Positions 38,901-49,310 of a stretch of DNA of 64,000 nucleotides are shown here, piece after piece. The position numbers and the translations under genes were made by a program. Numbering within the stretch: the stretch's first letter is position 1; each line of letters opens with the position of its first letter. Source of the DNA: Clostridium sp. CS001 (GTDB lineage Bacteria > Bacillota > Clostridia > Clostridiales > Clostridiaceae); the NCBI RefSeq assembly GCF_020443565.1, contig NZ_JAIZZN010000001.1, forward strand, positions 62,001 to 126,000. The letters are read 5' to 3'. Under the pieces are notes generated by a model. The model did not search any database, was not told the origin of the DNA, and worked only from the letters and a program-made list of their open reading frames with translations.

Positions 38901-40730
38901 CTATTTATTTGATTTGCTAGTTGCTCTTTTTCTTTCTCCTGAGTCTAATATTCTTTTTCTCATTCTAACATTTAAAGGAGTAATTTCAACTAACTCATCT
39001 ACAGCAACAAATTCTAAGCACTGCTCAAGTGACATAGGTTTTACTGGAATTAGTTTTAGTGCATCATCTGCTCCAGAAGATCTAGTATTGGTTAACTGTT
39101 TCTTTTTACATACATTTACTTCTATATCTCCACTTCTTGCACATTCTCCTGCAATCATTCCCGCATAAACAGGAATTCCTGCTGGTATGAAAAGAGTTCC
39201 TCTTTCTTGAGCATTGTACAATCCGTAAGTTACTGAATCCCCTGATTCAAATACTATTAGTGAACCTCTACTTCTATCTGGAATTTCACCTTTATATTTA
39301 GCATAACCATCTAGAACGTGATTCATTATACCGTTACCTCTAGTATCAGTCATAAGGTCACTTCTATATCCGATAAGTCCTCTTGATGGTATTTTAAATT
39401 CTAATCTAGTGTATCCGTTTATAGCAGAAGTCATATTAATCATCTCTGCTTTTCTAGGTCCTAATTTTTCCATTACAACACCCATAAATTCTTCTGGTAC
39501 ATCAATTGTAAGGTGCTCAATTGGCTCCATCTTATGTCCATTTTCTTCTTTGTATATAACATTTGCTTTTGATACTTGGAATTCATAACCTTCACGTCTC
39601 ATAGTTTCAATTAAAACTGATAGATGAAGCTCTCCTCTTCCACTTACTTCAAACGCATCAGCAGATTCAGTTTCTTCTACTCTTAAACTTACATTAGTTT
39701 CAAGTTCTTTTATAAGTCTGTCTCTTAAGTGTCTTGAAGTAACATAAGTTCCCTCAAGTCCTGCAAAAGGAGAATTATTAACCATGAAATTCATTGTTAA
39801 AGTAGGCTCATCAATTTCTACAAATGGAAGTGCTTCTGGATTACTAGCATCAGCTATTGTCTCTCCAATGTTAATGTCTGGAATACCAGAAATTGCAATT
39901 ATATCACCAAGCATTGCTTCCTCAGTTTCTTCTCTTTTTAGACCATTATAAACGAAAAGACTTGAAACTTTAACATTGCTTATGCTTCCATCTTTTCTCA
40001 TAAGCGCAACTTGTTGATTTCTCTTTATTGATCCTCTTTCAATTTTACCTATTCCAATCTTTCCAACATACTCATTGTAATCAATTGTTGAAACAAGCAT
40101 TTGAAGTGGCATATCTATGTATCCTTCAGGAGACTTTACATTTTTTATTATAGATTCAAATAATGGTTCCATGTTGTCACTTTCATCTTCAACGTTGAAT
40201 TTAGCAAAACCTTCTCTAGCAGATGCATATACTATTGCAAAATCTAATTGTTCATCATCTGCTCCAAGTTCAACAAACAGGTCAAAAACTTCATTAAGTA
40301 CATCAACAGGACGAGCATCTTTTCTATCTATCTTGTTTATAACAACGATTGGTTTAAGTTGTAATTCTAATGCCTTTTTTAAAACGAATTTAGTTTGTGG
40401 CATTGGACCTTCATATGCATCAACTACAAGAAGTACACTATCAACCATTTTAAGTACTCGTTCAACTTCTCCACCAAAGTCAGCGTGGCCAGGTGTATCT
40501 ACTATATTTATTTTAATCCCACTATGCATTACCGCAGTATTTTTTGAAAGAATTGTTATTCCTCTTTCTTTTTCTATGTCATTGGAATCCATTACTCTTT
40601 CTTGTAACTTTTCATTTTCTCTAAAAATATGGCTTTGTCTAAGTAGACAATCCACAAGGGTTGTTTTACCGTGGTCTACGTGAGCAATTATTGCTATATT
40701 TCTAACATCATTTCTTGTAAATAAATTCAT
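38901..40730 (-). CDS. typA: translational GTPase TypA/BipA
   Basis: 609 aa from the ATG at 40730 (TTGGAGG, 7 nt); the frame is open upstream but has no support. EF-G-like: P-loop AHVDHGKTT, DTPGHADFGGEVERV, NKID, then domains II, III, V and the C-terminal CTD characteristic of BipA. Ribosome-associated GTPase used in stress and low-temperature ribosome assembly. Confidence 0.97.
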   Translation of the reverse strand: MNLFTRNDVRNIAIIAHVDHGKTTLVDCLLRQSHIFRENEKLQERVMDSNDIEKERGITILSKNTAVMHSGIKINIVDTPGHADFGGEVERVLKMVDSVLLVVDAYEGPMPQTKFVLKKALELQLKPIVVINKIDRKDARPVDVLNEVFDLFVELGADDEQLDFAIVYASAREGFAKFNVEDESDNMEPLFESIIKNVKSPEGYIDMPLQMLVSTIDYNEYVGKIGIGKIERGSIKRNQQVALMRKDGSISNVKVSSLFVYNGLKREETEEAMLGDIIAISGIPDINIGETIADASNPEALPFVEIDEPTLTMNFMVNNSPFAGLEGTYVTSRHLRDRLIKELETNVSLRVEETESADAFEVSGRGELHLSVLIETMRREGYEFQVSKANVIYKEENGHKMEPIEHLTIDVPEEFMGVVMEKLGPRKAEMINMTSAINGYTRLEFKIPSRGLIGYRSDLMTDTRGNGIMNHVLDGYAKYKGEIPDRSRGSLIVFESGDSVTYGLYNAQERGTLFIPAGIPVYAGMIAGECARSGDIEVNVCKKKQLTNTRSSGADDALKLIPVKPMSLEQCLEFVAVDELVEITPLNVRMRKRILDSGERKRATSKSNK

Positions 40731-40776
40731 ATTAATCCTCCAATTTTTTTTCGTAAGTTTAAAAACTTTACACAAA

Positions 40777-40808
40777 CAAAAATTGGATACGTCTTGAAGT
40801 ATCCAATT
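40777..40808 (-). terminator. terminator after the YlbF-family gene
   Basis: AATTGGATAC (40781-40790) pairs with GTATCCAATT (40799-40808), 8-nt loop, followed by TTTGTTTG on the minus strand. It is 57 nt after the stop. Confidence 0.75.
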
Positions 40809-40864
40809 TCCGTATTTACTATACTTATTCTAATATTATGTTGCAAAAAAGTCAACTACGTGTA

Positions 40865-41215
40865 TTATTGATTATTTCCAAATGATAAATCTACTCCAAT
40901 TGCATCATTTAGTATTTTCATAACATCATCCCACATAGTTCCAAATGTAGCTTCCGCTTGAAAATACTTTGCTACATCTGGGTTTAAAGAAACTACAGCA
41001 CCTAAGTTTTGCAGTTTTTCTAGCGTTTCTTTTTTCATTTCTCCTGTTTGCATTTGCTCAGTATAAGCTTCGATTTGAACCTTTCTAAAATCTGCCAACA
41101 TTTTTTTACTCTTTTCATCTGATGCAATTTTTTTTGCCACTTCTCGAAGCTCAACAATCTCGTGGCAATCTTTTAAACTTTTAGCAAATTCATGTGCATT
41201 ATCATAAATATTCAT
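40865..41215 (-). CDS. YlbF/YheA family regulator
   Basis: 116 aa, all-helical. The family pattern is visible in AHEFAKSLKDCHEI, KKMLADFRKVQIEAYTEQMQTGE and LNPDVAKYFQAEATFG. In B. subtilis YlbF, YmcA and YaaT form an iron-sulfur complex that supports RNase Y processing and development; YheA-like paralogues are uncharacterised. The ATG has TAGGAGGTG. It follows fur by 73 nt. Confidence 0.85.
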   Translation of the reverse strand: MNIYDNAHEFAKSLKDCHEIVELREVAKKIASDEKSKKMLADFRKVQIEAYTEQMQTGEMKKETLEKLQNLGAVVSLNPDVAKYFQAEATFGTMWDDVMKILNDAIGVDLSFGNNQ

Positions 41216-41288
41216 GAACGCACCTCCTAATAAATATATTTATAGCAATTTTCATTATATCAACATAGTTTCAAACATAAAATTCCTG

Positions 41289-41741
41289 TTATTTATCTAC
41301 GCATTTATCACAAACACCATAAAACTTTAGACTATGATCTTCAATCTTAAAATTGTATTTTTTTTCAACTATGGTTTCTAGTTCCTCTAGCAAATCTCCT
41401 TGAACCTCTAGCACTTTACCACAGCAGTTGCATATTAAATGATGATGCTGATGGTTCTCATCTTCATGGTTAAGTTCGTACCTGCTACAACCATCATCTA
41501 AATCTAGCTTTCGAATTACATTCATTTCTTCTAAAAGTTGAACTGTTCTATAAATTGTAGCAAGCCCTATTTCTGGACAATCTATTTTAACTAAGTCATA
41601 CAGTTCTTCCGCAGTAAGATGACTTCCTTCACTCTTAATTATTCCATTTAAAATAGCTCTTCTTTGTGGAGTAAGCTTATATCCCTTTTGTTTTAAAGTT
41701 TCCTTTAAAGCTTCTAAGCTTTCTTCTGATAATCTTGACAT
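41289..41741 (-). CDS. fur: Fur family transcriptional regulator
   Basis: 150 aa. Winged helix with RRAILNGIIKSEGSHLTAEELY and YRTVQLLEEMNVI, metal-binding HHHLICNCCGK and the second zinc pair CDKC near the C-terminus. Ferric-uptake or peroxide-type metal sensor; HHHLIC with CNCC favours Fur or Zur over PerR but I cannot separate them by sequence. It has its own promoter with a Fur-like operator. Confidence 0.88.
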   Translation of the reverse strand: MSRLSEESLEALKETLKQKGYKLTPQRRAILNGIIKSEGSHLTAEELYDLVKIDCPEIGLATIYRTVQLLEEMNVIRKLDLDDGCSRYELNHEDENHQHHHLICNCCGKVLEVQGDLLEELETIVEKKYNFKIEDHSLKFYGVCDKCVDK

Positions 41742-41823
41742 ATATACACCCCTTTCCCATAAACATCATTAACCCTATCAACATAAATTATATTCACTAT
41801 TAAATTATATTTGCTATAGCTTT

Positions 41824-41868
41824 AGTTTAATACTTTATTATGACATTGTCAATTGATAATCATTTGAT
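41824..41868 (-). promoter_or_regulatory. fur promoter with Fur-box-like operator
   Basis: TTGACA (41852-41847) and TAAACT (41829-41824) on the minus strand, 17-bp spacer. Directly upstream of the -35, TGATAATCATTTGAT (plus-strand 41854-41868) matches half of the 7-1-7 Fur box well and the other half weakly. Suggests Fur autoregulation. Confidence 0.45.
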
Positions 41869-41890
41869 TTTAAGAAAACAGGCTACCATT

Positions 41891-42148
41891 CTAAAATTCT
41901 TCTGAAAAAACTGCCTCGTAAGCCTCTGAAATCATTTCAAACTCTTCATCATCTTCTATTGTAACTAAAATCTCATTACCATCTTCATCCTTATCTACTC
42001 TTAGTGCAATTGCATCAACATCATCTTCTCCTGTTCTTGTAACTATAAGATATTCCTTATCTTCAATATCTAATTTAGTTAGTACATCAAATTCTATTTC
42101 TTTACCCTCTTCATCATTTAATACTATTGTTTCAACATTGTTATCCAT
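41891..42148 (-). CDS. DUF1292 domain protein
   Basis: 85 aa from the ATG at 42148 (AGGGG, 8 nt). Very acidic, with the pattern ETIVLNDEEGKEIEF and EYLIVTRTGEDDVDAIAL of DUF1292. Such genes regularly stand between ruvX and fur in clostridia. Function unknown. Confidence 0.9.
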   Translation of the reverse strand: MDNNVETIVLNDEEGKEIEFDVLTKLDIEDKEYLIVTRTGEDDVDAIALRVDKDEDGNEILVTIEDDEEFEMISEAYEAVFSEEF

Positions 42149-42244
42149 TTTATTTTCCCCTTTCAAATTGTATATTTAATATTATTTTAATGACCATTGG
42201 CTTTTTTCCTAGATTACAGTCCACTATTGCATTAACTTAGTATT

Positions 42245-42664
42245 TTATAAACGTGTACCTAAGCTATCTAGATAACCCTGCAAAATGAATGTAGCTGCAA
42301 TCTTATCTACGATTTTTTTTCTTTTCGACCTTGATAGGTCGCCCTCTAACATTGCTCTATTAGCTGCTACAGTTGTTAACCTCTCATCCCACATTTTTAC
42401 TTCTAAATTCAAAGTCTCTTTAAGTTTTTCGCAAAAATGCTGAACTTTTTCTCCTTGTGGTCCTATTGTGCCATTCATATTTTTAGGAAGGCCTGACACT
42501 ATGCTATCTACACTGTATTCCTTACATATTTTCGAAATCTCTTCAATATCCAAAACTTCGCTTTTTCTTTTAATTGTTGTAATGCCCTGTGCAGTTAATC
42601 CTAATGGATCACATACAGCCACACCTATTGTTCTATCTCCTACATCCAAACCTAATATTCTCAT
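42245..42664 (-). CDS. ruvX: Holliday junction resolvase-like RuvX/YqgF
   Basis: 139 aa, RNase H fold. Catalytic acidic residues in [22 protein letters not shown], and WDERLTT. Needed for rRNA processing or recombination in family members. The conserved order alaS-ireB-ruvX holds here. Confidence 0.95.
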   Translation of the reverse strand: MRILGLDVGDRTIGVAVCDPLGLTAQGITTIKRKSEVLDIEEISKICKEYSVDSIVSGLPKNMNGTIGPQGEKVQHFCEKLKETLNLEVKMWDERLTTVAANRAMLEGDLSRSKRKKIVDKIAATFILQGYLDSLGTRL

Positions 42665-42713
42665 TCACATACTCCTTTAATAACAGCTTAATTAATCTGT
42701 AGCATCAATATTA

Positions 42714-42738
42714 AAAAACAAAATGCCCCTAAGGGCAT
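42714..42738 (-). terminator. terminator or attenuator after ireB
   Basis: ATGCCC with GGGCAT around a short loop (42723-42738), then TTTTGTTTTTTAA on the minus strand. It lies directly after the ireB stop and before ruvX. Confidence 0.75.
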
Positions 42739-42739
42739 C

Positions 42740-42997
42740 TTACTTTTTAATGTCTAGATAAGATTTCAAAACTTCTTCTAGTATTTCATCTCTCTCTAGC
42801 TTTCTTACTAACGCTCTTGCTCCATTGTAATTCGTTATATATGTTGGATCTCCAGATATTAAATATCCCACCATTTGATTTACTGGGTTATAGCCCTTCT
42901 TTATAAGCGAATTATATACGTCAGTCAAAATAGTTTTGGTTAAATCTTTTTTATCTTTTATAAAATCAAATTGGACTGTATTTTGATTACTATCCAT
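42740..42997 (-). CDS. IreB family regulatory phosphoprotein (DUF965)
   Basis: 85 aa from the ATG at 42997 with AGGGG 8 nt upstream. Conserved pattern [39 protein letters not shown]. In Enterococcus faecalis IreB is phosphorylated by IreK (PASTA kinase) and tunes cephalosporin resistance and cell-wall signalling. Located between alaS and ruvX. Confidence 0.93.
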   Translation of the reverse strand: MDSNQNTVQFDFIKDKKDLTKTILTDVYNSLIKKGYNPVNQMVGYLISGDPTYITNYNGARALVRKLERDEILEEVLKSYLDIKK

Positions 42998-43030
42998 TCT
43001 ATACACCCCTTCCCTTATCACATACTAACC

Positions 43031-43077
43031 ACCGTATATTAATAAGTACTCCAGAAGAGTGCTTATTAATATACGGT
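43031..43077. repeat. 47-bp palindrome between alaS and ireB
   Basis: 16-bp perfect arms (ACCGTATATTAATAAG and its complement) plus 4 more pairs around a short loop, with one T/G position that is a wobble on the plus strand but an A-C mismatch on the minus strand. No T run follows on the minus strand, so it is not a standard terminator. Confidence 0.8.
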
Positions 43078-43179
43078 AACTTGATTATAATAAGTTCCAT
43101 ATTAACGTTAATTACATAAATTCTTATTAATTATACTTCTTATTAGCTATATTATAAAACAACTCTTACAAAAAGTATA

Positions 43180-45825
43180 CTATTTTACCAAGGTTTCAAT
43201 TATTGCGCAAACATTATTAATTGCTTCATCTAATTTTTCTGGAAGCTTTCCACCTGCTTCTGCCATATCAGGCCTGCCACCGCCACCGCCGCCAGCGATT
43301 TTTGCAACTTCTTTAATTATCTTCCCGCAGTGCACACCTTTATCAATTGCAGATTTTGATGCCATTGCAACAAATTGTACTCTACCATCTACAAAGCTTC
43401 CTAGTACCACAACACCATCAATAAGCTTATTGCGAAGTTTATCTGCTAAATCTCTTAGTGCCTCTCCGCCTATATCTTTTACAGTGCCACTAATTACCTT
43501 AACATTTTTAACCTCTTTAACATTATTTAAAATATCATCAATTGAAGAACTTGCTAACTTACCTTTCAGTAATATTATTTCCTTTTCTTTGTCTTTTAAT
43601 TCTGCTAATTGAGTTTGTAATTTATTTATTATATCTTTTTCTGAACATTTTAATGTATTTGATATATCTTTTAATAAATTATTTCTATCTTCAACATATT
43701 TTATAGAATTATTACCTGTTATTGCTTCGATTCTTCTAACTCCAGCAGCAACTCCAGATTCAGATAAAATTTTGAATAATCCAATTTCTCCTGAGTTATG
43801 TACATGTGTACCACCACACAACTCCTTACTATATCCTCCTACAGAAACCACTCTAACATCTTCTTGATACTTTTCGTCAAACAATGCTATTGCTCCACTT
43901 TCCTTAGCTTTTTCTATAGTCATAACATCAGTTTCAACCTTGTTTACTTGCATAATATTATCATTTACAATTTTCTGAACCTTGATAATCTCATCTTCAG
44001 TCAGTGCAGAAAAGTGAGTAAAGTCAAATCTCAATCTATCCTCATTTACATATGATCCTGATTGATGAACATGATCACCTAAAACTCTTTTTAATGCTTC
44101 TTGTAACATATGAGTTGCAGTATGATTTTTGCAAACCTCAAATCTTCTATCTGCATCAACTTTAAGAGTTACTATCTCTTCCATCTTAAGTGACCCTTTA
44201 ATTATATTCACAAAGTGTACAATCTTACCAGATGCATTCTTTTGACAATCGTAAACCTCCGCTTTGAAATTATCATTAAAAATTATACCTCTATCGAAGG
44301 TTTGACCTCCCATTTCAGCATAAAAAGGAGTAACTTCTGTAACAATAATACCTTTTGAACCCTCTTCTAGCTGTTCAACAACCTCATGGCCACAAATTAA
44401 AACTTTAACTTTCGCTTGTAACTCCGTTTTCTCATATCCCTCAAATTTTGTTTCCATATCTTTAGGAATTAAATTAAGAACATCATCTCCACTACCCATG
44501 TAATTTGATTGTCCTCTAGCAGCCCTTGCTCTTTGTCTTTGGCTCTGCATCTCAGCGTTAAAGCTATCTAAATCTACTCCTATACCTTTTTCTTCTAATA
44601 TTTCTTCCGTAAGCTCATATGGAAAGCCATAAGTATCGTATAATTTAAAAGCTTTATCACCACTTAAAAATTTACTATTACTTTTTTCAAGCTCTCCTAT
44701 ATAAACTTTTAAGATTTCCATACCAGAATCTATGGTTTCTGAAAATCTTTCCTCTTCAAGTTTGATAACCTTCTTAATATAATCTGCTTTTTCTTTTAAC
44801 TCTGGATATGCTATAAAGGAGTTCTCAATAACAGTGTCACAAAGTTCATATAAGAAAGTATTTTTAATTCCAAGTAATCTACCGTGTCTTGCTGCACGCC
44901 TAAGTAATCGCCTAAGAACATATCCTCTTCCCTCATTAGACGGAAGGACGCCATCACTTATCATAAAAGTTGTACTTCTAACGTGGTCTGTTATAATTCT
45001 TAGGGATATATCTTCTTTATGATTTTCTCCATACTTTACACCTGAAACTCTTGAAACTTCTTCTAAAATATTTTTTATAGTATCTACTTCAAAGATACTA
45101 TTTTTACCCTGCATTATTGTAGCAATTCTCTCAAGACCCATACCTGTATCTATATTGGGATTCTTTAGTTTGTTGTAGTTACCATGCTCATCTTTGTCAA
45201 ATTGAGTGAATACCAAATTCCAAAATTCAACTACTCTATCTTCATTGCCTGCTTTAACAAATTCTTCTGCAGTTTTTATTTGCCCTAGTTCTATATTTCT
45301 ATCAAAGTGTATTTCGGAACTTGGTCCACAGGGTCCTTGACCTATTTCCCAGAAGTTGTCTTCTTTCCCTAACCTAAAAATTCTTGCAGGATCAATATCT
45401 GTACTTTTACTCCATATATCAAAAGCTTCATCATCCTCTAAATATATAGTTACATATAGATTTTCTTTTGGTATATTTAAAACTTCAGTTATGTACTCCC
45501 ATGCCCATGGAATAATCTCTCCTTTAAAATAGTCTCCAAAAGAAAAGTTTCCAAGCATTTCAAAAAAAGTACCGTGTCTTGAAGTTTTACCTACATTCTC
45601 AATATCTCCTGTCCTAATACACTTTTGACAATCAGTTATTCTAGTATTCGGCGGAGTTTGAATTCCTGTAAAGTAAGGTTTAAGTGGTTGCATGCCTGCA
45701 TTTACAAGTAATAGACTAGCATCATTTTTAGGTACTAGTGGAAAGCTTTCTAATCTAAGATGCCCTTTACTTTCAAAAAATTTTAGAAATGATTCTCTAA
45801 TTTCATTTAACCCTAACTTTTCCAT
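43180..45825 (-). CDS. alaS: alanyl-tRNA synthetase
   Basis: 881 aa, full length. N-terminal class II core with [11 protein letters not shown] and GMGLERI motifs, editing domain with zinc ligands HTATH and CGGTH, and a glycine-rich C-Ala tail ([16 protein letters not shown]). The ATG has GAGGAG. Controlled by the T-box leader upstream. Confidence 0.98.
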   Translation of the reverse strand: MEKLGLNEIRESFLKFFESKGHLRLESFPLVPKNDASLLLVNAGMQPLKPYFTGIQTPPNTRITDCQKCIRTGDIENVGKTSRHGTFFEMLGNFSFGDYFKGEIIPWAWEYITEVLNIPKENLYVTIYLEDDEAFDIWSKSTDIDPARIFRLGKEDNFWEIGQGPCGPSSEIHFDRNIELGQIKTAEEFVKAGNEDRVVEFWNLVFTQFDKDEHGNYNKLKNPNIDTGMGLERIATIMQGKNSIFEVDTIKNILEEVSRVSGVKYGENHKEDISLRIITDHVRSTTFMISDGVLPSNEGRGYVLRRLLRRAARHGRLLGIKNTFLYELCDTVIENSFIAYPELKEKADYIKKVIKLEEERFSETIDSGMEILKVYIGELEKSNSKFLSGDKAFKLYDTYGFPYELTEEILEEKGIGVDLDSFNAEMQSQRQRARAARGQSNYMGSGDDVLNLIPKDMETKFEGYEKTELQAKVKVLICGHEVVEQLEEGSKGIIVTEVTPFYAEMGGQTFDRGIIFNDNFKAEVYDCQKNASGKIVHFVNIIKGSLKMEEIVTLKVDADRRFEVCKNHTATHMLQEALKRVLGDHVHQSGSYVNEDRLRFDFTHFSALTEDEIIKVQKIVNDNIMQVNKVETDVMTIEKAKESGAIALFDEKYQEDVRVVSVGGYSKELCGGTHVHNSGEIGLFKILSESGVAAGVRRIEAITGNNSIKYVEDRNNLLKDISNTLKCSEKDIINKLQTQLAELKDKEKEIILLKGKLASSSIDDILNNVKEVKNVKVISGTVKDIGGEALRDLADKLRNKLIDGVVVLGSFVDGRVQFVAMASKSAIDKGVHCGKIIKEVAKIAGGGGGGRPDMAEAGGKLPEKLDEAINNVCAIIETLVK

Positions 45826-45861
45826 AATATCTCCTCGCTTTTCATCTTATTTTTCTATAAT

Positions 45862-46085
45862 ATAAAAAAAACCCTCACTCCCATAAAACAAGGGACGAAA
45901 GTTTTCCGCGTTACCACCCTAATTATATCACTGTATAATTAACAAAATTAATTATGTTGCAATATCTCTCAAGAATATATGGTTCAAAGGTAGCTTCAAT
46001 ATATCTATCAAGAAGTTTTCACCTACCACTTCCTCTCTAAATGCCTCAATATATTTACTAATTCTCATCATTACCAATTATTAAA
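45862..46085 (-). promoter_or_regulatory. T-box riboswitch of alaS
   Basis: Leader on the minus strand. Stem I carries an AGAGAG/GGAAG motif region and GAAGCTACC with the specifier GCT (45994-45992), an alanine codon. The T-box sequence GGGTGGTAACGCGG (45920-45906 region) supplies TGGT to pair with the tRNA-Ala 3' end ACCA; the usual ACC is AAC here. The downstream CCCT..AGGG terminator with eight Ts (about 45866-45895) is the attenuator. Uncharged tRNA-Ala should favour antitermination. Confidence 0.9.
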
Positions 46086-46097
46086 TTATTTTTATAC

Positions 46098-46127
46098 ATT
46101 ATAGCATATTTTACCTTGATACTTCAA
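46098..46127 (-). promoter_or_regulatory. promoter of the alaS T-box leader
   Basis: TTGAAG (46127-46122) and TATAAT (46103-46098), 18-bp spacer, giving a start just before the T-box. Confidence 0.75.
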
Positions 46128-46207
46128 TATACAAATTATAAATATTTTTTTGTAGGCTTTTAAAAACAATTTCATATGCACAGCCTACAACTAAGCTTTT
46201 AAATATA

Positions 46208-47236
46208 TCAAAATAAGTAATAGTTTAAGTCTTCATATATAACCTTGATTACTACCCCCAATGGAACTGCCACTATCATGCCCAAAATACCGCTAATACC
46301 ACCGCCTATGATTAATAATAATATAACCGTTAATGGATGCATACTTATGCTATCTCCAATTATTTTTGGAGATAACACACTCCCCTCAATTTGCTGAAGG
46401 GCAAATAGCCAAACGGCTGTATATAATGCTGTTTTGGGGGAGATTAATAGCGCTATCAAAATAGCAGGTATCACTCCAAACAAAGGCCCGAAATATGGAA
46501 TTATATTAAAGACCCCATTCATTAATGATAGTATTAAGGGAAAATCAACTTTCATAAACACTAAAATTAAAAAGGTAGCTACAGTTATAATTCCACATAA
46601 AACAAGTTGACTAATAATATATCTACCTAACACCTTGTCAATATCTTCTATAATCTTCTTTGTTATATTCCTGCCTTCAGGTGGCAAAATTATCAATGCC
46701 TTATTTATCATGTTTTCACTATCACTTAAAAAATAATAGATTATTAAAGGTGAAACCATATAAGTTATCATATTTTCACCTATGCCCATTATGGAATCAA
46801 ATATTTTATCAAATATTAAAAATAACTGAGTATTTGATTTTTGATATACATTATTCATGATACTACTCATTACCTTGTTAGTTTTCAATACATTTATTTT
46901 CATATTAGCATTTACCAAGTATTTTTCTACATCCTCTATAGCCTTATTTATATTTAAACCTTCACTAAATATTGATGGAATTACAACTATAAATACTACT
47001 AATATTAAACCTAATAACCCACCTACTATCAAGGCAGAAGCTATCCTTTTGCCCATACCCTTTTTAACTAAAAACACATACAGTGGTTTTAATATATAAG
47101 ACATAGCAAATGAAATAAATACTAAGCTTACTATTTGTTTAATGATAGGTATTCTAATTGCAATAAGAATTAAAACTAATAAAATAATTGAGATACCAAT
47201 TATCACCATTAACTTCCTTTTACTAACTTTTCTCAT
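46208..47236 (-). CDS. AI-2E family transporter (YtvI/PerM type)
   Basis: 342 aa from the ATG at 47236 (GAGGG, 8 nt); the upstream open frame overlaps the PRC-barrel gene. About 7-8 membrane segments; the conserved FGPLFGVIPAILIAL and SPKIIGDSISMHPLTVILLL blocks identify the family. Substrates include Na+/H+ antiport for some members and are not predictable here. Overlaps the preceding gene by 14 nt, so they are co-translated. Confidence 0.87.
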   Translation of the reverse strand: MRKVSKRKLMVIIGISIILLVLILIAIRIPIIKQIVSLVFISFAMSYILKPLYVFLVKKGMGKRIASALIVGGLLGLILVVFIVVIPSIFSEGLNINKAIEDVEKYLVNANMKINVLKTNKVMSSIMNNVYQKSNTQLFLIFDKIFDSIMGIGENMITYMVSPLIIYYFLSDSENMINKALIILPPEGRNITKKIIEDIDKVLGRYIISQLVLCGIITVATFLILVFMKVDFPLILSLMNGVFNIIPYFGPLFGVIPAILIALLISPKTALYTAVWLFALQQIEGSVLSPKIIGDSISMHPLTVILLLIIGGGISGILGMIVAVPLGVVIKVIYEDLNYYLF

Positions 47237-47729
47237 TTGCTTTTCCCTCTGCAAAAAAATTATGAGGCATACTCTTAAAGCAGTATTGGTAATTACTTGA
47301 AGAATACAATATATTTTCTTCTCCAAGTATCAGTTCATTTATTAGCATTATTCTTTTACCTCTAATCAAATTTGCAATAAAACCTGAAGACAATATAACT
47401 CCTTTTATTTCAAAGGTGTCACCAGTAAACGTAATGTCCTCAACTATACCAAAAATATTTTTGCATTTATCTATTACATCCATATTAACAAAGCTACGTA
47501 AACATAAATATTTATTCTTTTCTACTTTTTTAATTACCATATGATTATTAAAATATATTATATCTTCTTTTAATATACTTACCTTTTTATTAAAAAGCTT
47601 AGTAGGTGATACTTCAAATCCAATCACTTTCCCTTTATTAAAGTCAATTAAAAGGTCTGTAATGAAGCCTATCTTTTTACCTTCAACACTTACAACATCC
47701 ATAAACTTAAAATCTTTACTTTTAAACAT
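47223..47729 (-). CDS. PRC-barrel domain protein
   Basis: 168 aa with two PRC-barrel repeats: DVVSVEGKKIGFITDLLIDFNKGKVIGFEV and, later, KCKNIFGIVEDITFTGDTFEIKGVIL. Cytosolic, no signal peptide. Stop codon lies inside the start of the AI-2E permease gene. Function unknown; the PRC barrel often binds RNA or protein partners. Confidence 0.8.
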   Translation of the reverse strand: MFKSKDFKFMDVVSVEGKKIGFITDLLIDFNKGKVIGFEVSPTKLFNKKVSILKEDIIYFNNHMVIKKVEKNKYLCLRSFVNMDVIDKCKNIFGIVEDITFTGDTFEIKGVILSSGFIANLIRGKRIMLINELILGEENILYSSSNYQYCFKSMPHNFFAEGKANEKS

Positions 47730-47973
47730 ACATTCTCCTACCTAGAAAGCTAATTATTTAGTAGAATAATTATAATTTTATATAATTATTAAGATTTCAC
47801 ATAAAATTAATATTTTCTCATAGTTATCCTTTCCAATTTAGATGAGAATTATTACACAAAATAAAGATAATTATTATAAATATAGTTATTAAAAATATAC
47901 TTTTAAACAAATCATTAAGATATACTATTACTGATAGAAACTTAATCTTAAATGAAAGTGGTGGAGTTTTAAA

Positions 47974-49194
47974 ATGAAAAAATTAATCCTAAGTTTGTTA
48001 TTGATTTCTGGTTTATTTCTAGTTGGATGTAATATATTAAATCCTATCATCAGCCCTACCCCTAATCCCGAATCTAACAATGAAAGTAATGAAACAGAAC
48101 TTGTAGAAATTGATGTTATAAAAAATAAGGTTGATGCTATGAGTTTAGATGAAAAAATAGGACAAATGGTAGTTGTTGGCTTTGATGGTTATACAATGAA
48201 TGATAATATAAATAGTTTAATTAAAGATAATAAGGTTGGTGGGGTCATTTTGTTTAGTAAAAACGTGGAAAACTCTAATCAGTTAGCTGCCTTAGCTAAC
48301 TCCATAAAAACTAGCAACGCACAAAACAAAACCCCTCTATTTATATCTGTAGATGAAGAAGGTGGGCGCGTATCAAGAATGCCGCCTGAAATTAAAAAGC
48401 TTCCTTCTAATAAAGTTATAGGAAAAAGGAATGATGGTGACTTTAGTTACAATATAGGTAAAATTATTGGTGAAGAGCTTAAAACCTTTGGGTTTAATAT
48501 GGATTTTGCACCAGTGCTTGATATAAACAGCAACCCAGATAACCCTGTAATAGGAGACAGATCCTTTGGAAACAATGTTGATGTAGTTAATAACCTAGGA
48601 ATTAAAACCATGAAAGGCATAATGGATAGTAAAATAATTTCTGTGGTAAAACATTTTCCTGGACATGGGGACACTTCTGTTGATTCCCATATAGGACTTC
48701 CCGTGGTAAATAAGACTTTAACACAGCTTAACAACTTTGAACTATTGCCTTTTAAGGAAGCTATAAAGAATAATGTAGATGCTATTATGGTTTCACATAT
48801 TTTGCTTAGTAAACTTGATGTAGATTTCCCTGCAAGTATGTCAAAAGTCCTTATAAATGATGTATTAAGACAAGATTTAAAGTTCCAAGGTGTTATAATT
48901 ACAGATGATATGACCATGGGAGCCATTATAAAAAACTATGACATTGGCGATGCCTCTGTTAAGTCAGTAAATGCAGGAAGCGACCTTATCTTAGTATGCC
49001 ATGGCTTTGACAATGAACTAAAGGTAATTAATTCATTAAAAGCTGCAGTGCAAAATAAGATAATAACAGAAGATAGGTTAAATGAAAGTGTGTACAGAAT
49101 ATTAAAGCTTAAAGAAAAATATATTATTAATAATGATGCCGTAAACCCGCCAAATATTGATGAGCTTAATAATAAGATAGAAGAAATACATTGA
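47974..49194 (+). CDS. nagZ: beta-N-acetylhexosaminidase, GH3 family, lipoprotein
   Basis: 406 aa. The signal peptide ends in the lipobox LVGC (Cys19), so it is anchored outside the cell. A Pro/Asn/Glu-rich linker (about 20-45) precedes the GH3 domain. Motifs are KHFPGHGDTSVDSH with the catalytic His-Asp dyad and VIITDDMTMGA with the catalytic Asp. It releases GlcNAc from peptidoglycan fragments; extracellular placement suggests wall recycling or scavenging. The ATG has GTGGTGGAG. Confidence 0.9.
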   Translation: MKKLILSLLLISGLFLVGCNILNPIISPTPNPESNNESNETELVEIDVIKNKVDAMSLDEKIGQMVVVGFDGYTMNDNINSLIKDNKVGGVILFSKNVENSNQLAALANSIKTSNAQNKTPLFISVDEEGGRVSRMPPEIKKLPSNKVIGKRNDGDFSYNIGKIIGEELKTFGFNMDFAPVLDINSNPDNPVIGDRSFGNNVDVVNNLGIKTMKGIMDSKIISVVKHFPGHGDTSVDSHIGLPVVNKTLTQLNNFELLPFKEAIKNNVDAIMVSHILLSKLDVDFPASMSKVLINDVLRQDLKFQGVIITDDMTMGAIIKNYDIGDASVKSVNAGSDLILVCHGFDNELKVINSLKAAVQNKIITEDRLNESVYRILKLKEKYIINNDAVNPPNIDELNNKIEEIH

Positions 49195-49310
49195 GATGTA
49201 TCTTATCTTTATCTTTATATTTATTCTATATTATGGTATTATTAAGCGAAAATTGTATTTTAAGATGATTCTGAATTAATAATTTATAATATAAATTTAG
49301 GGGGATAAGT

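Noticed and set aside
46150-46190. TTGTAGGCT/AGCCTACAA hairpin after the AI-2E permease gene as a terminator
   Set aside because: The sequence after the stem on the minus strand is an A run, not a T run, so it lacks a terminator tail.
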